This document shows positions 1 through 7,540 of a DNA stretch of 56,077 bases, piece by piece (positions within the stretch are counted from its first letter, which is position 1; each line of letters starts with the position of its first letter). The DNA comes from an uncultured Collinsella sp. (GTDB taxonomy: Bacteria > Actinomycetota > Coriobacteriia > Coriobacteriales > Coriobacteriaceae): positions 1-56,077 of the forward strand of contig CAUAEH010000008.1 in the NCBI GenBank assembly GCA_958427975.1, in the 5' to 3' direction. The notes under the pieces are model-generated. The model made no database searches. It had not been told where the DNA came from and saw only the letters and a program-made list of their open reading frames with translations. The translations under genes were made by a program, and so were the position numbers.

Positions 1-1
1 C

Positions 2-238
2 TGCTATGCGGGCGCTGCCGGCCTCATTTTTGGCTGGGTGCTCGTGACCACCGGAAAGCTCCGTTACACGATCCTGTTGCACTTTGCCTTTAACGCCGGG
101 TCGTACCTCATGGGTTTGCTGTGGTTTGTGAACACGCCGCTCGACGTGGCAGTCACGGTTGCCATCGTCGGCTTTGTACTGGTAGAGGCGATGCGGTCGC
201 TCAAGCTGACGTGCCAGTTGGCTTGCTCCCGTCAGTAA
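2..238 (+). CDS. CPBP/CAAX-family intramembrane metalloprotease, C-terminal fragment
   Basis: The gene enters the window from the left, so only its last 78 codons are visible. The readable frame starts at base 2 and ends at TAA 236-238. The fragment holds the stretch GLIFGWVLVTTGKLRYTI followed by LLHFAFNAGS. The His and Asn in HFAFN match the last conserved motif (HxxxN) of the CPBP (Abi/CAAX) membrane protease family, and a hydrophobic helix follows. These proteins are integral membrane glutamate/histidine proteases or their inactive relatives, sometimes linked to bacteriocin immunity. The upstream EExxxR motif lies outside the window, so activity cannot be judged. The family call is fairly secure and the substrate is unknown. 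Confidence 0.7.
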   Translation, partial: CYAGAAGLIFGWVLVTTGKLRYTILLHFAFNAGSYLMGLLWFVNTPLDVAVTVAIVGFVLVEAMRSLKLTCQLACSRQ

Positions 239-240
239 AT

Positions 241-344
241 GTGATTCCCCTAAGGAAAACACGGTTAGGTGCGTCTGAACGTGTTTCCCCTAGGGAAATC
301 ACGGCTAGAGACAGCCTAAGTGTGTTTCCCCTAGGGAAAACACG
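241..344. repeat. Three tandem copies of a 23-bp near-palindrome
   Basis: Copies lie at 241-263, 281-303 and 322-344, spaced 40 and 41 bp apart. Each has the left arm GTGTTTCCC (first copy GTGATTCCC) and the right arm GGGAAAACAC (second copy GGGAAATCAC) around CTAGG or CTAAG. The array sits between the 3' ends of two convergent genes, so a transcript from either side would carry three hairpins. There is no clear T-run. It may act as a bidirectional transcript end or as a REP-like element. Confidence 0.75.
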
Positions 345-401
345 CCTGGGCCGATGAAGGGGCGCCGGCTGGCCAAGAGACGCCGGCCGGCCCTCGCCAC
401 G

Positions 402-2537
402 CTAGTTGCGGCGTCCGCCTCCGTTGGCGCCCTGACGCCCCTGTGCCGCGCGATTGCGACCGGCAGTGTTCTGCGCGCGGGACATACCGCCGTGACCCTT
501 GCTGCCCTTGGACCCCTTGCCGGCGGCGCCACCGTGGGCCTTGCCGCCCTTCTTGCCGGTGCCATGCCCACCGCCGGCAGACGTCTCGCCCGGGCGTGGC
601 GGCACGGGGCGGATCAGGCAATGCTTGGTATAGCCGATCAGGTCACGACGCCCGGCCTTCTCCAGCGCCTCGCGCACCAGCTTGTAGTTCTCGGGCTTGC
701 GATACTGGATGAGCGCGCGCTGCATGGCCTTCTCATGCGGGTCGCGCGCCACGTAGATCGGCTGCATGGTGCGCGGATCTACACCGGTGTAGTACATGCA
801 GGTCGACATGGTGGACGGGGTGGGGTAGAAGTCCTGTACCTGCTCGGGCATGTAGCCCATGTCGCGCACGGCTTCGGCAAGGTCCACGGCTTCCTTCATG
901 GTTGAACCGGGGTGGCTCGAGATCAGATACGGCACCACGTACTGCTTGAGTCCGTATTCGCGATTCAAGCGTTCAAATTTACGGCAGAATGCGTCGTAGA
1001 CAGCTCGGCTCGGCTTGCCCATCACGGACAGCACCGCGTCGCTCACGTGCTCGGGCGCTACGCGCAGCTGGCCCGAGACATGGTGTTCCAGCAGCTCGCG
1101 TAAAAACTCGTCCGAGGCATCGGCCATGGTGTAGTCAAAACGGATGCCGCTGCGCACGAAGACCTTTTTGACGCCCGGCAGCTGGCGCAGGTCGCGCAAC
1201 AGCTGCGTGTAGCCGCTTTCGTCGACCACCATGTTCTTGCATACGCTCGGCCACAGACAGCGCTTGTTCTTGCACACACCGTGCTTGAGCTGCTTGTCGC
1301 AGGCGGGGCGGCTAAAGTTGGCCGTTGGTCCACCCACGTCGTTGATGTAGCCCTTAAACTCGGGATCTCGCGTGAGCAGCTCGGCCTCGCGCATGATCGA
1401 GTCGTGGCTGCGCATCTGCAACACGCGGCCCTGGTGGAAGGTGAGCGCGCAAAACGAGCACTCGCCAAAACAGCCGCGGTTGGAGCTAATGGAAAACTTG
1501 ATCTCAGCAAAGGCCGGCACGCCGCCTGCCGCGTCGTAGTCGGGATGCCAATCGCGTGCGTAGGGGAGTTCGGCAACCTCGTCCATCTCGTCGGTGGTGA
1601 GTGTTGCCGACGGCGGGTTCTGCACCACGTACACGCTGTTGGGATATGGCTCTACCAGGCGATGCCCGGTGATGGGGTCCATATTCTGCTGCTGCACGTT
1701 AAAGCTGCGCGCGTAGTTGAGCTTGTCGGCGGCAAGGTCATCCCAGCTGGGCAGCAGGTCGTAGTCGTAGACCTCGTCGAGCGAGCTGGTGCGGTAGACG
1801 GTGCCGTTGATATAGGTAATCTGATCGACGGGCAGTCCCGCGTCGAGCGCGTCGGCGATCTCGACGATCGCGTGCTCGCCCATGCCGTAGATGAGGATGT
1901 CGGCGCCCGAGTCGAGCAGTACCGAGCGCTTGAGTTTGTCCTGCCAGTAGTCGTAGTGGGCCAGGCGACGCAGGCTTGCCTCGATACCGCCGATAATGAT
2001 GGGGGCATCCTTGAAGGTCTGGCGGATGAGGTTGCCGTAGACCGTGACGGCGCGATTGGGACGGCGCCCCTCCTCGCCACCGGGGGTATAGGCGTCGGTG
2101 TGGCGGCGGTGCTTGGTTACCGAATAGTGGTTGACCATTGAGTCCATGTTGCCGGCGCTGACGAGAAAGCCCAGCCGCGGCTCGCCGAGCACGGTGATGC
2201 TGGCGGGGTCGGTCCAGTCGGGCTGGCAGATGATGCCCACCTTGTAGCCGTGCGCGTCGAGGACGCGGCTGACGATGGCCATGCCAAAGCTGGGATGGTC
2301 CACGTAGGCGTCGCCGCAGATGTAGACAAAGTCACACTGGTCCCAGCCGCGCGCATCCATGTCGGCGCGACTGACGGGGAGGAACTTATCGCGGCCTGGA
2401 CGCCAAGGACGCGAGGGCGCTGCTGAGGCATGCGTGGGTCGCGAGCCCTGCGCCTTACCGCCGCGCTTTTGCTGCTGGCCCTGTTTGCCCTGCTGACTGC
2501 GCTGGTTGTTCTGAGCGTGCTGAGGCTTTTTTGCCAC
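402..2537 (-). CDS. ygiQ: YgiQ-type (UPF0313) radical SAM protein
   Basis: A radical SAM enzyme of the YgiQ/UPF0313 family; the reaction is not established for the family. The signature Cys-x3-Cys-x2-Cys is visible in NRGCFGECSFCAL, which ligates the 4Fe-4S cluster used to cleave SAM. The N-terminal half carries the usual family block (CDFVYICGDAYVDHPSFG). The C-terminus ends in a low-complexity Gly/Lys/His tail. I place the start at GTG 2537 (711 aa) because GGGAGG lies just upstream and the protein then begins MAKKPQ; the frame stays open to 2708 but without support. A basic Gln/Lys-rich N-terminal extension of about 50 residues precedes the conserved domain. It is divergent from the yoaK-like gene. 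Confidence 0.9.
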   Translation of the reverse strand: MAKKPQHAQNNQRSQQGKQGQQQKRGGKAQGSRPTHASAAPSRPWRPGRDKFLPVSRADMDARGWDQCDFVYICGDAYVDHPSFGMAIVSRVLDAHGYKVGIICQPDWTDPASITVLGEPRLGFLVSAGNMDSMVNHYSVTKHRRHTDAYTPGGEEGRRPNRAVTVYGNLIRQTFKDAPIIIGGIEASLRRLAHYDYWQDKLKRSVLLDSGADILIYGMGEHAIVEIADALDAGLPVDQITYINGTVYRTSSLDEVYDYDLLPSWDDLAADKLNYARSFNVQQQNMDPITGHRLVEPYPNSVYVVQNPPSATLTTDEMDEVAELPYARDWHPDYDAAGGVPAFAEIKFSISSNRGCFGECSFCALTFHQGRVLQMRSHDSIMREAELLTRDPEFKGYINDVGGPTANFSRPACDKQLKHGVCKNKRCLWPSVCKNMVVDESGYTQLLRDLRQLPGVKKVFVRSGIRFDYTMADASDEFLRELLEHHVSGQLRVAPEHVSDAVLSVMGKPSRAVYDAFCRKFERLNREYGLKQYVVPYLISSHPGSTMKEAVDLAEAVRDMGYMPEQVQDFYPTPSTMSTCMYYTGVDPRTMQPIYVARDPHEKAMQRALIQYRKPENYKLVREALEKAGRRDLIGYTKHCLIRPVPPRPGETSAGGGHGTGKKGGKAHGGAAGKGSKGSKGHGGMSRAQNTAGRNRAAQGRQGANGGGRRN

Positions 2538-2574
2538 GATCCCTCCCGGTGTCTGTATGCTGCACGTAATTGTA

Positions 2575-2609
2575 ACCAGTCTTTTTGGGACGGCGCTAAA
2601 AAGACTGGT
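2575..2609. repeat. 12-bp perfect inverted repeat in the divergent ygiQ/yoaK intergenic region
   Basis: ACCAGTCTTTTT (2575-2586) and AAAAAGACTGGT (2598-2609) flank an 11-nt loop. The T-run lies inside the stem rather than after it, so this is not a standard terminator. It lies 38 bp upstream of the ygiQ start. The remaining stretch up to 2790 shows no gene and no convincing promoter. Confidence 0.6.
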
Positions 2610-2790
2610 GGAGTACATGAGCTGGTGAGTGAGAGCGTCGCTGAGCCAGTCGTTTGTTTCCAGACTGTGTATCTGCGCGTTGGAGAACCCGTCTCGCGCG
2701 CACGCCATGTTGTCAATGGGTTACAGTATGAACGGCGGTTATGTTTCCGCCAACGCACGAGAGAGTCGTCAACAAGGAGGATGCACGACG

Positions 2791-3507
2791 ATGCAGCGTG
2801 CCAAACAGATATCGGAGTCCATCGAGCTGGGCATCATCTTGGCGCTCGCCGGTGGCTTTATGGACGTGTATTCGTACATTGGGCGCGACCATGTTTTCGC
2901 CAACGCGCAGACAGGCAACATCCTGCTCGTGGGCGTGAGCATCTCGGAGGGCAACTGGGCACTTGCGGAGCGCTACTTCTTCCCTGTGGTGTCGTTTGCC
3001 GTGGGTATTATGCTTGCCGATCTGGTACACGAGCGGTTTGGCAGCGTGATCCACTGGCGTCAGGTGACGGTGTTCTTTGAAGCCGTCATCTTACTGGGCG
3101 TGAGCTTTATCCCGGGCGGCAATTTCAACCTGCTCGCCAACTGCCTCACCTCGTTTGCCTGCGGCATGCAGGTCGAGAGCTTCCGCAAGATCCACGGTCA
3201 CGGCATCGCTACGACCATGTGCATCGGCAACTTGCGCAACGCGCTGCAAAACGTGGACGATTACATCATCACCCACAGGCGCGGCTTTTTGGAAAACGGC
3301 CTGCTGTACTTTGGCGTGATCTTTATCTTTGTGTTTGGCGCCGTGTTGGGCAACTGGTGTATTGAGCGCATGGGGCTGCACGCCATCGTCGTGGCGAGTT
3401 TGCTGCTGTTTGTCGCGTTTGCCATCATGTTCATCGACCGCGAGCGCGACTTGCGCTTACGCTGGAAGGTTGCGGCCGAGGCTTGGAAAGAGGGCTGCCG
3501 AAAGTAG
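2791..3507 (+). CDS. DUF1275 / YoaK-family membrane protein
   Basis: A 238-residue integral membrane protein of the DUF1275 (YoaK) family, function unknown. It has about six hydrophobic segments. The family block GGFMDVYSYIGRDHVFANAQ, with TGNILLVG following, is near the N-terminus, and a second conserved part includes FACGMQVESFRKIHG with GIATTMCIGNLRN. ATG 2791 is chosen because AAGGAGG lies at 2774-2780; ATG 2781 is out of frame, and the longer frame from 2629 has no ribosome site. A strong terminator follows directly, so it is a single-gene unit. Confidence 0.85.
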   Translation: MQRAKQISESIELGIILALAGGFMDVYSYIGRDHVFANAQTGNILLVGVSISEGNWALAERYFFPVVSFAVGIMLADLVHERFGSVIHWRQVTVFFEAVILLGVSFIPGGNFNLLANCLTSFACGMQVESFRKIHGHGIATTMCIGNLRNALQNVDDYIITHRRGFLENGLLYFGVIFIFVFGAVLGNWCIERMGLHAIVVASLLLFVAFAIMFIDRERDLRLRWKVAAEAWKEGCRK

Positions 3508-3510
3508 CCT

Positions 3511-3549
3511 AATGCGGCAAAGGGGCTGTCCCTTTGCCGCATTATTTTT
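3511..3549 (+). terminator. Intrinsic terminator of the YoaK-like gene
   Basis: A perfect 14-bp stem (AATGCGGCAAAGGG, 3511-3524, with its complement at 3530-3543) has a 5-nt loop and is followed by ATTTTTC. Confidence 0.9.
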
Positions 3550-3557
3550 CATCATCT

Positions 3558-3573
3558 GTTGAAACGCTTTAAC
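3558..3573. promoter_or_regulatory. LacI-type operator-like palindrome upstream of fucO
   Basis: GTTGAAACGCTTTAAC is a near-palindrome centred on CG, the layout of LacI/GalR-family and CcpA-like operators. It lies 100 bp upstream of the alcohol dehydrogenase gene. The half-site AACGCTTT recurs in inverted form (AAAGCGTT) near 3605-3613. No regulator gene of this family is in the window, so this remains a candidate. Confidence 0.4.
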
Positions 3574-3672
3574 ACTTTTGATGTTCTCACGCGTTTTTCG
3601 TTTCAAAAGCGTTAGGATGGGACTCATAGCGTGGGGCGTAATGGGTGCCCCGCACACGATGGGAGGCTATCA

Positions 3673-4839
3673 ATGGCTAATCGTTTCGTTCTCAATACCA
3701 TCTCTTATCATGGTTCCGGTGCCATCAAGGAGATCCCCGGCGAGCTCCAGCGTCGCGGCTACAAGAAGATTTTCGTCTGCTCCGATCCCGATCTGGTCAA
3801 GTTTGGCGTTACCGCCAAGGTGACCGACGAGCTCGACGCCGCCGGCATCGCTTGGAGCCTCTACTCCGAGATCAAGCCCAACCCCACCATCCAGAACGTC
3901 AAGGACGGCGTCGAGGCCTTCAAGGCCGCCGAGGCTGACGCTATCGTGACCATCGGCGGCGGCTCCTCCATGGACACCGCTAAGGCCATCGGCATCATCA
4001 TCAACAACCCCGAGTTCGCCGATGTCCGCAGCCTCGAGGGCGTTGCTCCCACTAAGAACCACGCCGTGTTCACCATCGCTGTGCCGACGACCGCCGGTAC
4101 CGCCGCCGAGGTGACCATCAACTACGTCATCACCGACCCCGAGAAGGTCCGCAAGTTCGTGTGCGTCGACACCAACGACGCCCCCGAGGTCGCCGTCGTC
4201 GATCCCGACATGATGGCCTCCATGCCCGCCGGCCTGACCGCTTCCACTGGCATGGACGCACTGACCCACGCCATCGAGGGTTACACCACCAAGGGTGCCT
4301 GGGAGCTTTCCGACATGTTCCACTTTGAGGCCATTAAGCTGATCAGCGAGAACCTGCGCGACTCCGTCGCCGAGGCCAAGTCCGGCCAGCCCGGCTCCGG
4401 CCGTGAGGGCATGGCTCTTGGTCAGTATGTCGCCGGCATGGGTTTCTCCAATGTTGGCCTGGGCATCGACCACGCCATGGCTCACACCCTGTCCGCTCAC
4501 TACGACACCCCGCACGGCGTCGCTTGCGCCATGCTGCTGCCGATCGCCATGGAGTTCAACAAGCCGGTTTGCGCTGAGCGCCTGGCCAAGGTTGCCGTCG
4601 CCATGGGCGTTGACACCACGGGCATGAGCACCGCCGAGGCCGCCGATGCCGCCATCGCCGCCGTCAAGCAGCTTTCCGCCGACGTGAACATCCCGCACGT
4701 CTGTGAGGCCATGAAGGCTGACGAGATCGAGGTCCTGGCCAAGGACGCCATGGCCGACGCCTGCTTCCCGGGTAACCCGCGCGAGGCAACGCTCGACGAC
4801 GTCATCGAGCTCTTCAAGAAGATCTGCCCGGCTGCCTAA
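3673..4839 (+). CDS. fucO: Lactaldehyde reductase / iron-containing alcohol dehydrogenase (FucO-like)
   Basis: A 388-residue group III iron-dependent alcohol dehydrogenase. It resembles E. coli FucO (383 aa) over its full length, including NNPEFADVRSLEG, PTTAGTAAEVTINYVITD and QYVAGMGFSNVGLG. FucO reduces L-lactaldehyde to 1,2-propanediol with NADH during anaerobic fucose or rhamnose breakdown. Visible motifs are the nucleotide loop IGGGSSMDT and the metal ligands in TGMDALTHAIEGY (Asp, His) and DHAMAHTLSAHYDTPHG (two His). The start ATG 3673 has GGGAGG 7 nt upstream. Codon use is strongly biased toward C-ending codons, suggesting high expression. The pathway is not encoded beside it, so the substrate could also be another short aldehyde. 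Confidence 0.87.
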   Translation: MANRFVLNTISYHGSGAIKEIPGELQRRGYKKIFVCSDPDLVKFGVTAKVTDELDAAGIAWSLYSEIKPNPTIQNVKDGVEAFKAAEADAIVTIGGGSSMDTAKAIGIIINNPEFADVRSLEGVAPTKNHAVFTIAVPTTAGTAAEVTINYVITDPEKVRKFVCVDTNDAPEVAVVDPDMMASMPAGLTASTGMDALTHAIEGYTTKGAWELSDMFHFEAIKLISENLRDSVAEAKSGQPGSGREGMALGQYVAGMGFSNVGLGIDHAMAHTLSAHYDTPHGVACAMLLPIAMEFNKPVCAERLAKVAVAMGVDTTGMSTAEAADAAIAAVKQLSADVNIPHVCEAMKADEIEVLAKDAMADACFPGNPREATLDDVIELFKKICPAA

Positions 4840-4847
4840 CTTGGTTC

Positions 4848-4974
4848 GGCGGGCCCTGCCCGTTAGCCCCACAATCGTCCTCGGACATGTCGGAAGCCCC
4901 CGCTGCGCACTTCGTGCGGCGGGGGCTTCCTCCGACCTGCGGAAAGATTGCGGGGCTAACGGGCAGGGCCCGCC
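4848..4974. repeat. 127-bp nested inverted repeat downstream of fucO
   Basis: The outer arms are identical over 23 bp: 4848-4870 and, inverted, 4952-4974, both GC-rich. The pairing resumes inside with CAATC/GATTG, then a second hairpin built from GGAAGCCCCCGC and its complement around GCAC-TTC-GTGC. As RNA it would form one very long hairpin. It may serve as the fucO terminator, though there is no T-run, or be a small palindromic mobile element. Confidence 0.7.
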
Positions 4975-5094
4975 GGCTCGTTATCGTGGCGGGCGCAGTT
5001 CTGAGGAGCTCAATGGGTCATCTCGCTAGGTAAAAAGACGGTTCGCGGTGGTATTGTTGCTGTGGGTTTAATTCGATATGAAAGGGTGACTTTG

Positions 5095-6123
5095 GTGTCC
5101 AAGATGGATTCTACGCTCTCCTATATTACTGACCAGCTGAAGGCGCTGACTTCTATTGCTTCGCCTACGGGGTTTACTCGTGCGGCGACTGATTATCTGA
5201 TGGAAACGTTGCGCGATATGGGCTTTGGGCCCGAGCGTTCCAATAAGGGCAACGTGCTGGTTGAGCTTGGCGGCGAGGGCGAGCCGCTCGTGTTGGCGAG
5301 CCATGTCGATACCCTGGGCGCCATGGTGCGCTCCATTAAGGACAATGGCCGCCTGCGTCCCACGACGCTTGGTGGGCACCAGTGGCCTACGGCCGATGGC
5401 GAGAACTGCACCGTCTACACGCGTGACGGCAATGTGTACACGGGCGTGGTTCTTAACACCGAGCCTTCGGCGCACGTGGCCGACGAGCCGGTCAAGACCA
5501 TCGAGAAGAACATGGAGATCTTGCTCGACGAGAACGTCGACAGCAAGGACGATGTGCTCGAGCTGGGTATTCAGACCGGCGACATCATCGCTATGGATCC
5601 TCGCACGACGGTGACGGAGAGCGGCTACATTAAGAGCCGCTTCCTGGATGACAAGCTATCGGCCGCCATTTTGTTGGGCTTGGCGCGTGCCGTCGCCGCT
5701 GGCGAGGTGACGCTTTCGCGTAAGGTTTCGCTGCTCTTTACCGTGTACGAGGAGGTGGGCCACGGCGGCGCCTTCGTGCCGGCCGACACGCGCGAGATGA
5801 TCAGCGTTGACATGGGCTGCGTGGGCGACGACCTAGGCTGCACCGAGCACATGGTGTCGATCTGCGCCAAGGATTCGGGCGGTCCGTACAACTACGACCT
5901 GGTGACGGCGCTGTCCAATATCGCGCGCGAGCTTGAGCTCGATTACGCTATCGACGTGTATCCGCATTACGGTTCGGACGTCGAAGCCACGCTCTCTGCC
6001 GGCTACGACATTCGCCATGGTCTGATCGGCCCCGGCGTGTATGCGAGCCACAACTACGAGCGTAGCCACATGGACGGCGTGCGCAACACCTTCGAGCTCG
6101 TCCGCGCCTACGTACAGCGCTAG
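5095..6123 (+). CDS. M42-family glutamyl aminopeptidase-like metallopeptidase
   Basis: A cytosolic dinuclear-metal aminopeptidase or cellulase-M-type peptidase of family M42 that trims peptides from the N-terminus. Metal and catalytic residues appear in the expected order: His and Asp in ASHVDTLG, the bridging Asp in FLDDKLSAA, the Glu pair in YEEVGHGGA, the Asp in SVDMG, and the last His in YASHNYERSH. The length of about 342 residues is normal. GTG 5095 is preferred because AAAGG lies 10 nt upstream; GTG 5062, GTG 5086 and ATG 5104 are alternatives. A hairpin and a dispersed repeat follow the stop. Confidence 0.85.
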   Translation: MSKMDSTLSYITDQLKALTSIASPTGFTRAATDYLMETLRDMGFGPERSNKGNVLVELGGEGEPLVLASHVDTLGAMVRSIKDNGRLRPTTLGGHQWPTADGENCTVYTRDGNVYTGVVLNTEPSAHVADEPVKTIEKNMEILLDENVDSKDDVLELGIQTGDIIAMDPRTTVTESGYIKSRFLDDKLSAAILLGLARAVAAGEVTLSRKVSLLFTVYEEVGHGGAFVPADTREMISVDMGCVGDDLGCTEHMVSICAKDSGGPYNYDLVTALSNIARELELDYAIDVYPHYGSDVEATLSAGYDIRHGLIGPGVYASHNYERSHMDGVRNTFELVRAYVQR

Positions 6124-6131
6124 CGATGCAG

Positions 6132-6167
6132 CGGCCTCGGCTGATACGGCAGTACCGACCGAGGCCG
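6132..6167 (+). terminator. Hairpin after the M42 peptidase gene
   Basis: CGGCCTCGG (6132-6140) pairs with CCGAGGCCG (6159-6167) across an 18-nt loop, 8 nt after the stop codon. A weak TCCTCTCT tract follows, so termination is plausible but not certain. Confidence 0.5.
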
Positions 6168-6178
6168 TCCTCTCTAAG

Positions 6179-6241
6179 TTGCGGTGAAATAGGGACTGTT
6201 TGGCGGTTTTAAACGCTTAAACAGTCCCTATTTCACTGCAA
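6179..6241. repeat. Dispersed palindromic repeat, copy 1
   Basis: Arms of 23 bp run 6179-6201 (starting TTGCGGTGAAATAGGGACTG) and, inverted, 6219-6241, with one mismatch and a 17-nt centre. It lies between the convergent M42 peptidase and mnmA genes. A clearly related copy lies at 17224-17286. Confidence 0.75.
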
Positions 6242-6259
6242 TTTATGAAGGGGATGGGG

Positions 6260-7360
6260 CTACTTAAGTGCGCCGGTCACCGTGCCGCCGCCGAGGACGA
6301 TGTCGCCGCGATAGACTACAACGGCCTGGCCGGGGGCGATGGCTCGCTGCGGCTCGTCAAAAGTCAGCAGCATTTGCCCGTCTTCGCCGCGCGTAAGGGT
6401 CGCTGCTTGGTCTTTCTGACGGTAACGGTACTTGGCGCCCACGCGAATGCCGCCGGCATCGAGTTCTGCCTCCATGCGGTCGGCAGGGGCGCTCCAGATC
6501 CAGTCGTCGGCCGTGAGTGCTGTGGCCGTTAGGTCCTCGGCCTCGCCCAGATGCACGGTGTTGTTGGCGGCATCGACGCCCGTCACATACACGGGATGCG
6601 CCATCGCGACGCCCAAGCCCTTGCGCTGGCCGATGGTATAGCGCAACGCGCCGTTATGGCGTCCGACCACGCTGCCGTCGCGCCACACAATGTCGCCCGG
6701 TGCAGCGGGATGTCCGCAGCGGCGCTCGATATAGCCCGCGTAGTCACCGTCTGGAATAAAGCAGATATCCTCGCTCTCGGCCTTTTTGGCGTTGGCAAAG
6801 CCCTGTTCGGCGGCTATGCGGCGCACGTCGCGCTCTTTGTCTAGGCCTGCCAGCGGAAAGATCGTGTGCGCCAGGCGCTCCTGCGTAAGCGAATATAAAA
6901 AGTAGCTCTGGTCCTTTTTGGGATCTTCGCCGCGATGCAGCTGCCAGGTGCCGTCTACTGTCTGGCTTGTTTTGGCGTAATGACCCGTTGCGATGTAGTC
7001 GCAGCCCATGTCCAGCGCCGCACCGAGCAACGCGCCAAACTTTATGTGGCGGTTGCAGATGATGCACGGGTTGGGCGTCAGCCCCTCCTGGTAGGCGTTC
7101 ACAAAGCGCTCGATAACGCTGTGGTCGAAGGTCTGCTGCAAGTCGAGCACATGGTGGGGTATCCCCAGACGCTCGGCGACGGCCTTCGCATCGGCGATGT
7201 CGCGGTCGACCTTACTCATGCCCGTGGCGGGATCGGGCGCGGGGCAGGTGAGGCGCATGGTGGCGCCGACGCATTCGTAGCCATGGCTTTTGAGCAGGTA
7301 CGCGGTCACGCTGGAATCGACGCCGCCGCTCATGGCGACGAGCACGCGCTTGTTGTGCAT
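6260..7360 (-). CDS. mnmA: tRNA-uridine 2-sulfurtransferase MnmA
   Basis: MnmA thiolates U34 of tRNAs for Lys, Glu and Gln, using a persulfide sulfur donor and ATP. The 366-residue protein has the PP-loop SGGVDSS (residues 11-17), the catalytic Cys99 in GLTPNPCIICN, and the second catalytic Cys200 in SEDICFIPDGDY. The family anchors ATGHYAK, PKKDQSYFL and TIGQRKGLG are present. The start ATG has AAGGAG upstream on the minus strand. It lies downstream of cysK on the same strand, but a strong terminator separates them, so it probably has its own promoter in 7361-7389 or relies on read-through. Confidence 0.95.
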   Translation of the reverse strand: MHNKRVLVAMSGGVDSSVTAYLLKSHGYECVGATMRLTCPAPDPATGMSKVDRDIADAKAVAERLGIPHHVLDLQQTFDHSVIERFVNAYQEGLTPNPCIICNRHIKFGALLGAALDMGCDYIATGHYAKTSQTVDGTWQLHRGEDPKKDQSYFLYSLTQERLAHTIFPLAGLDKERDVRRIAAEQGFANAKKAESEDICFIPDGDYAGYIERRCGHPAAPGDIVWRDGSVVGRHNGALRYTIGQRKGLGVAMAHPVYVTGVDAANNTVHLGEAEDLTATALTADDWIWSAPADRMEAELDAGGIRVGAKYRYRQKDQAATLTRGEDGQMLLTFDEPQRAIAPGQAVVVYRGDIVLGGGTVTGALK

Positions 7361-7389
7361 GGGGAGGTTCTCCTTGGTGGCATGTGGCC

Positions 7390-7428
7390 AAAAAAGAAAA
7401 GCGGCGCGGGAGGCTGGTTCCGCGCCGC
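7390..7428 (-). terminator. Intrinsic terminator of cysK
   Basis: On the minus strand GCGGCGCGG and CCGCGCCGC form a 9-bp stem (7401-7409 with 7420-7428) followed by TTTTCTTTTTT. It lies between cysK and mnmA. Confidence 0.85.
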
Positions 7429-7540
7429 AGACATTGTAGCAAGTTCGGGCGTCTCGTGGGACACCCTGATTGGATGGGCTCAGACTGCCGGGAGAGAGGA
7501 GACCGGCTCGTCCGTGGGCTCAACCTATGGGCGACAGGCC

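Noticed and set aside
241..344. CRISPR-like array
   Set aside because: The repeats are palindromic and imperfect, spacers are only 17-18 bp, there are three units, and no cas genes are in the window.
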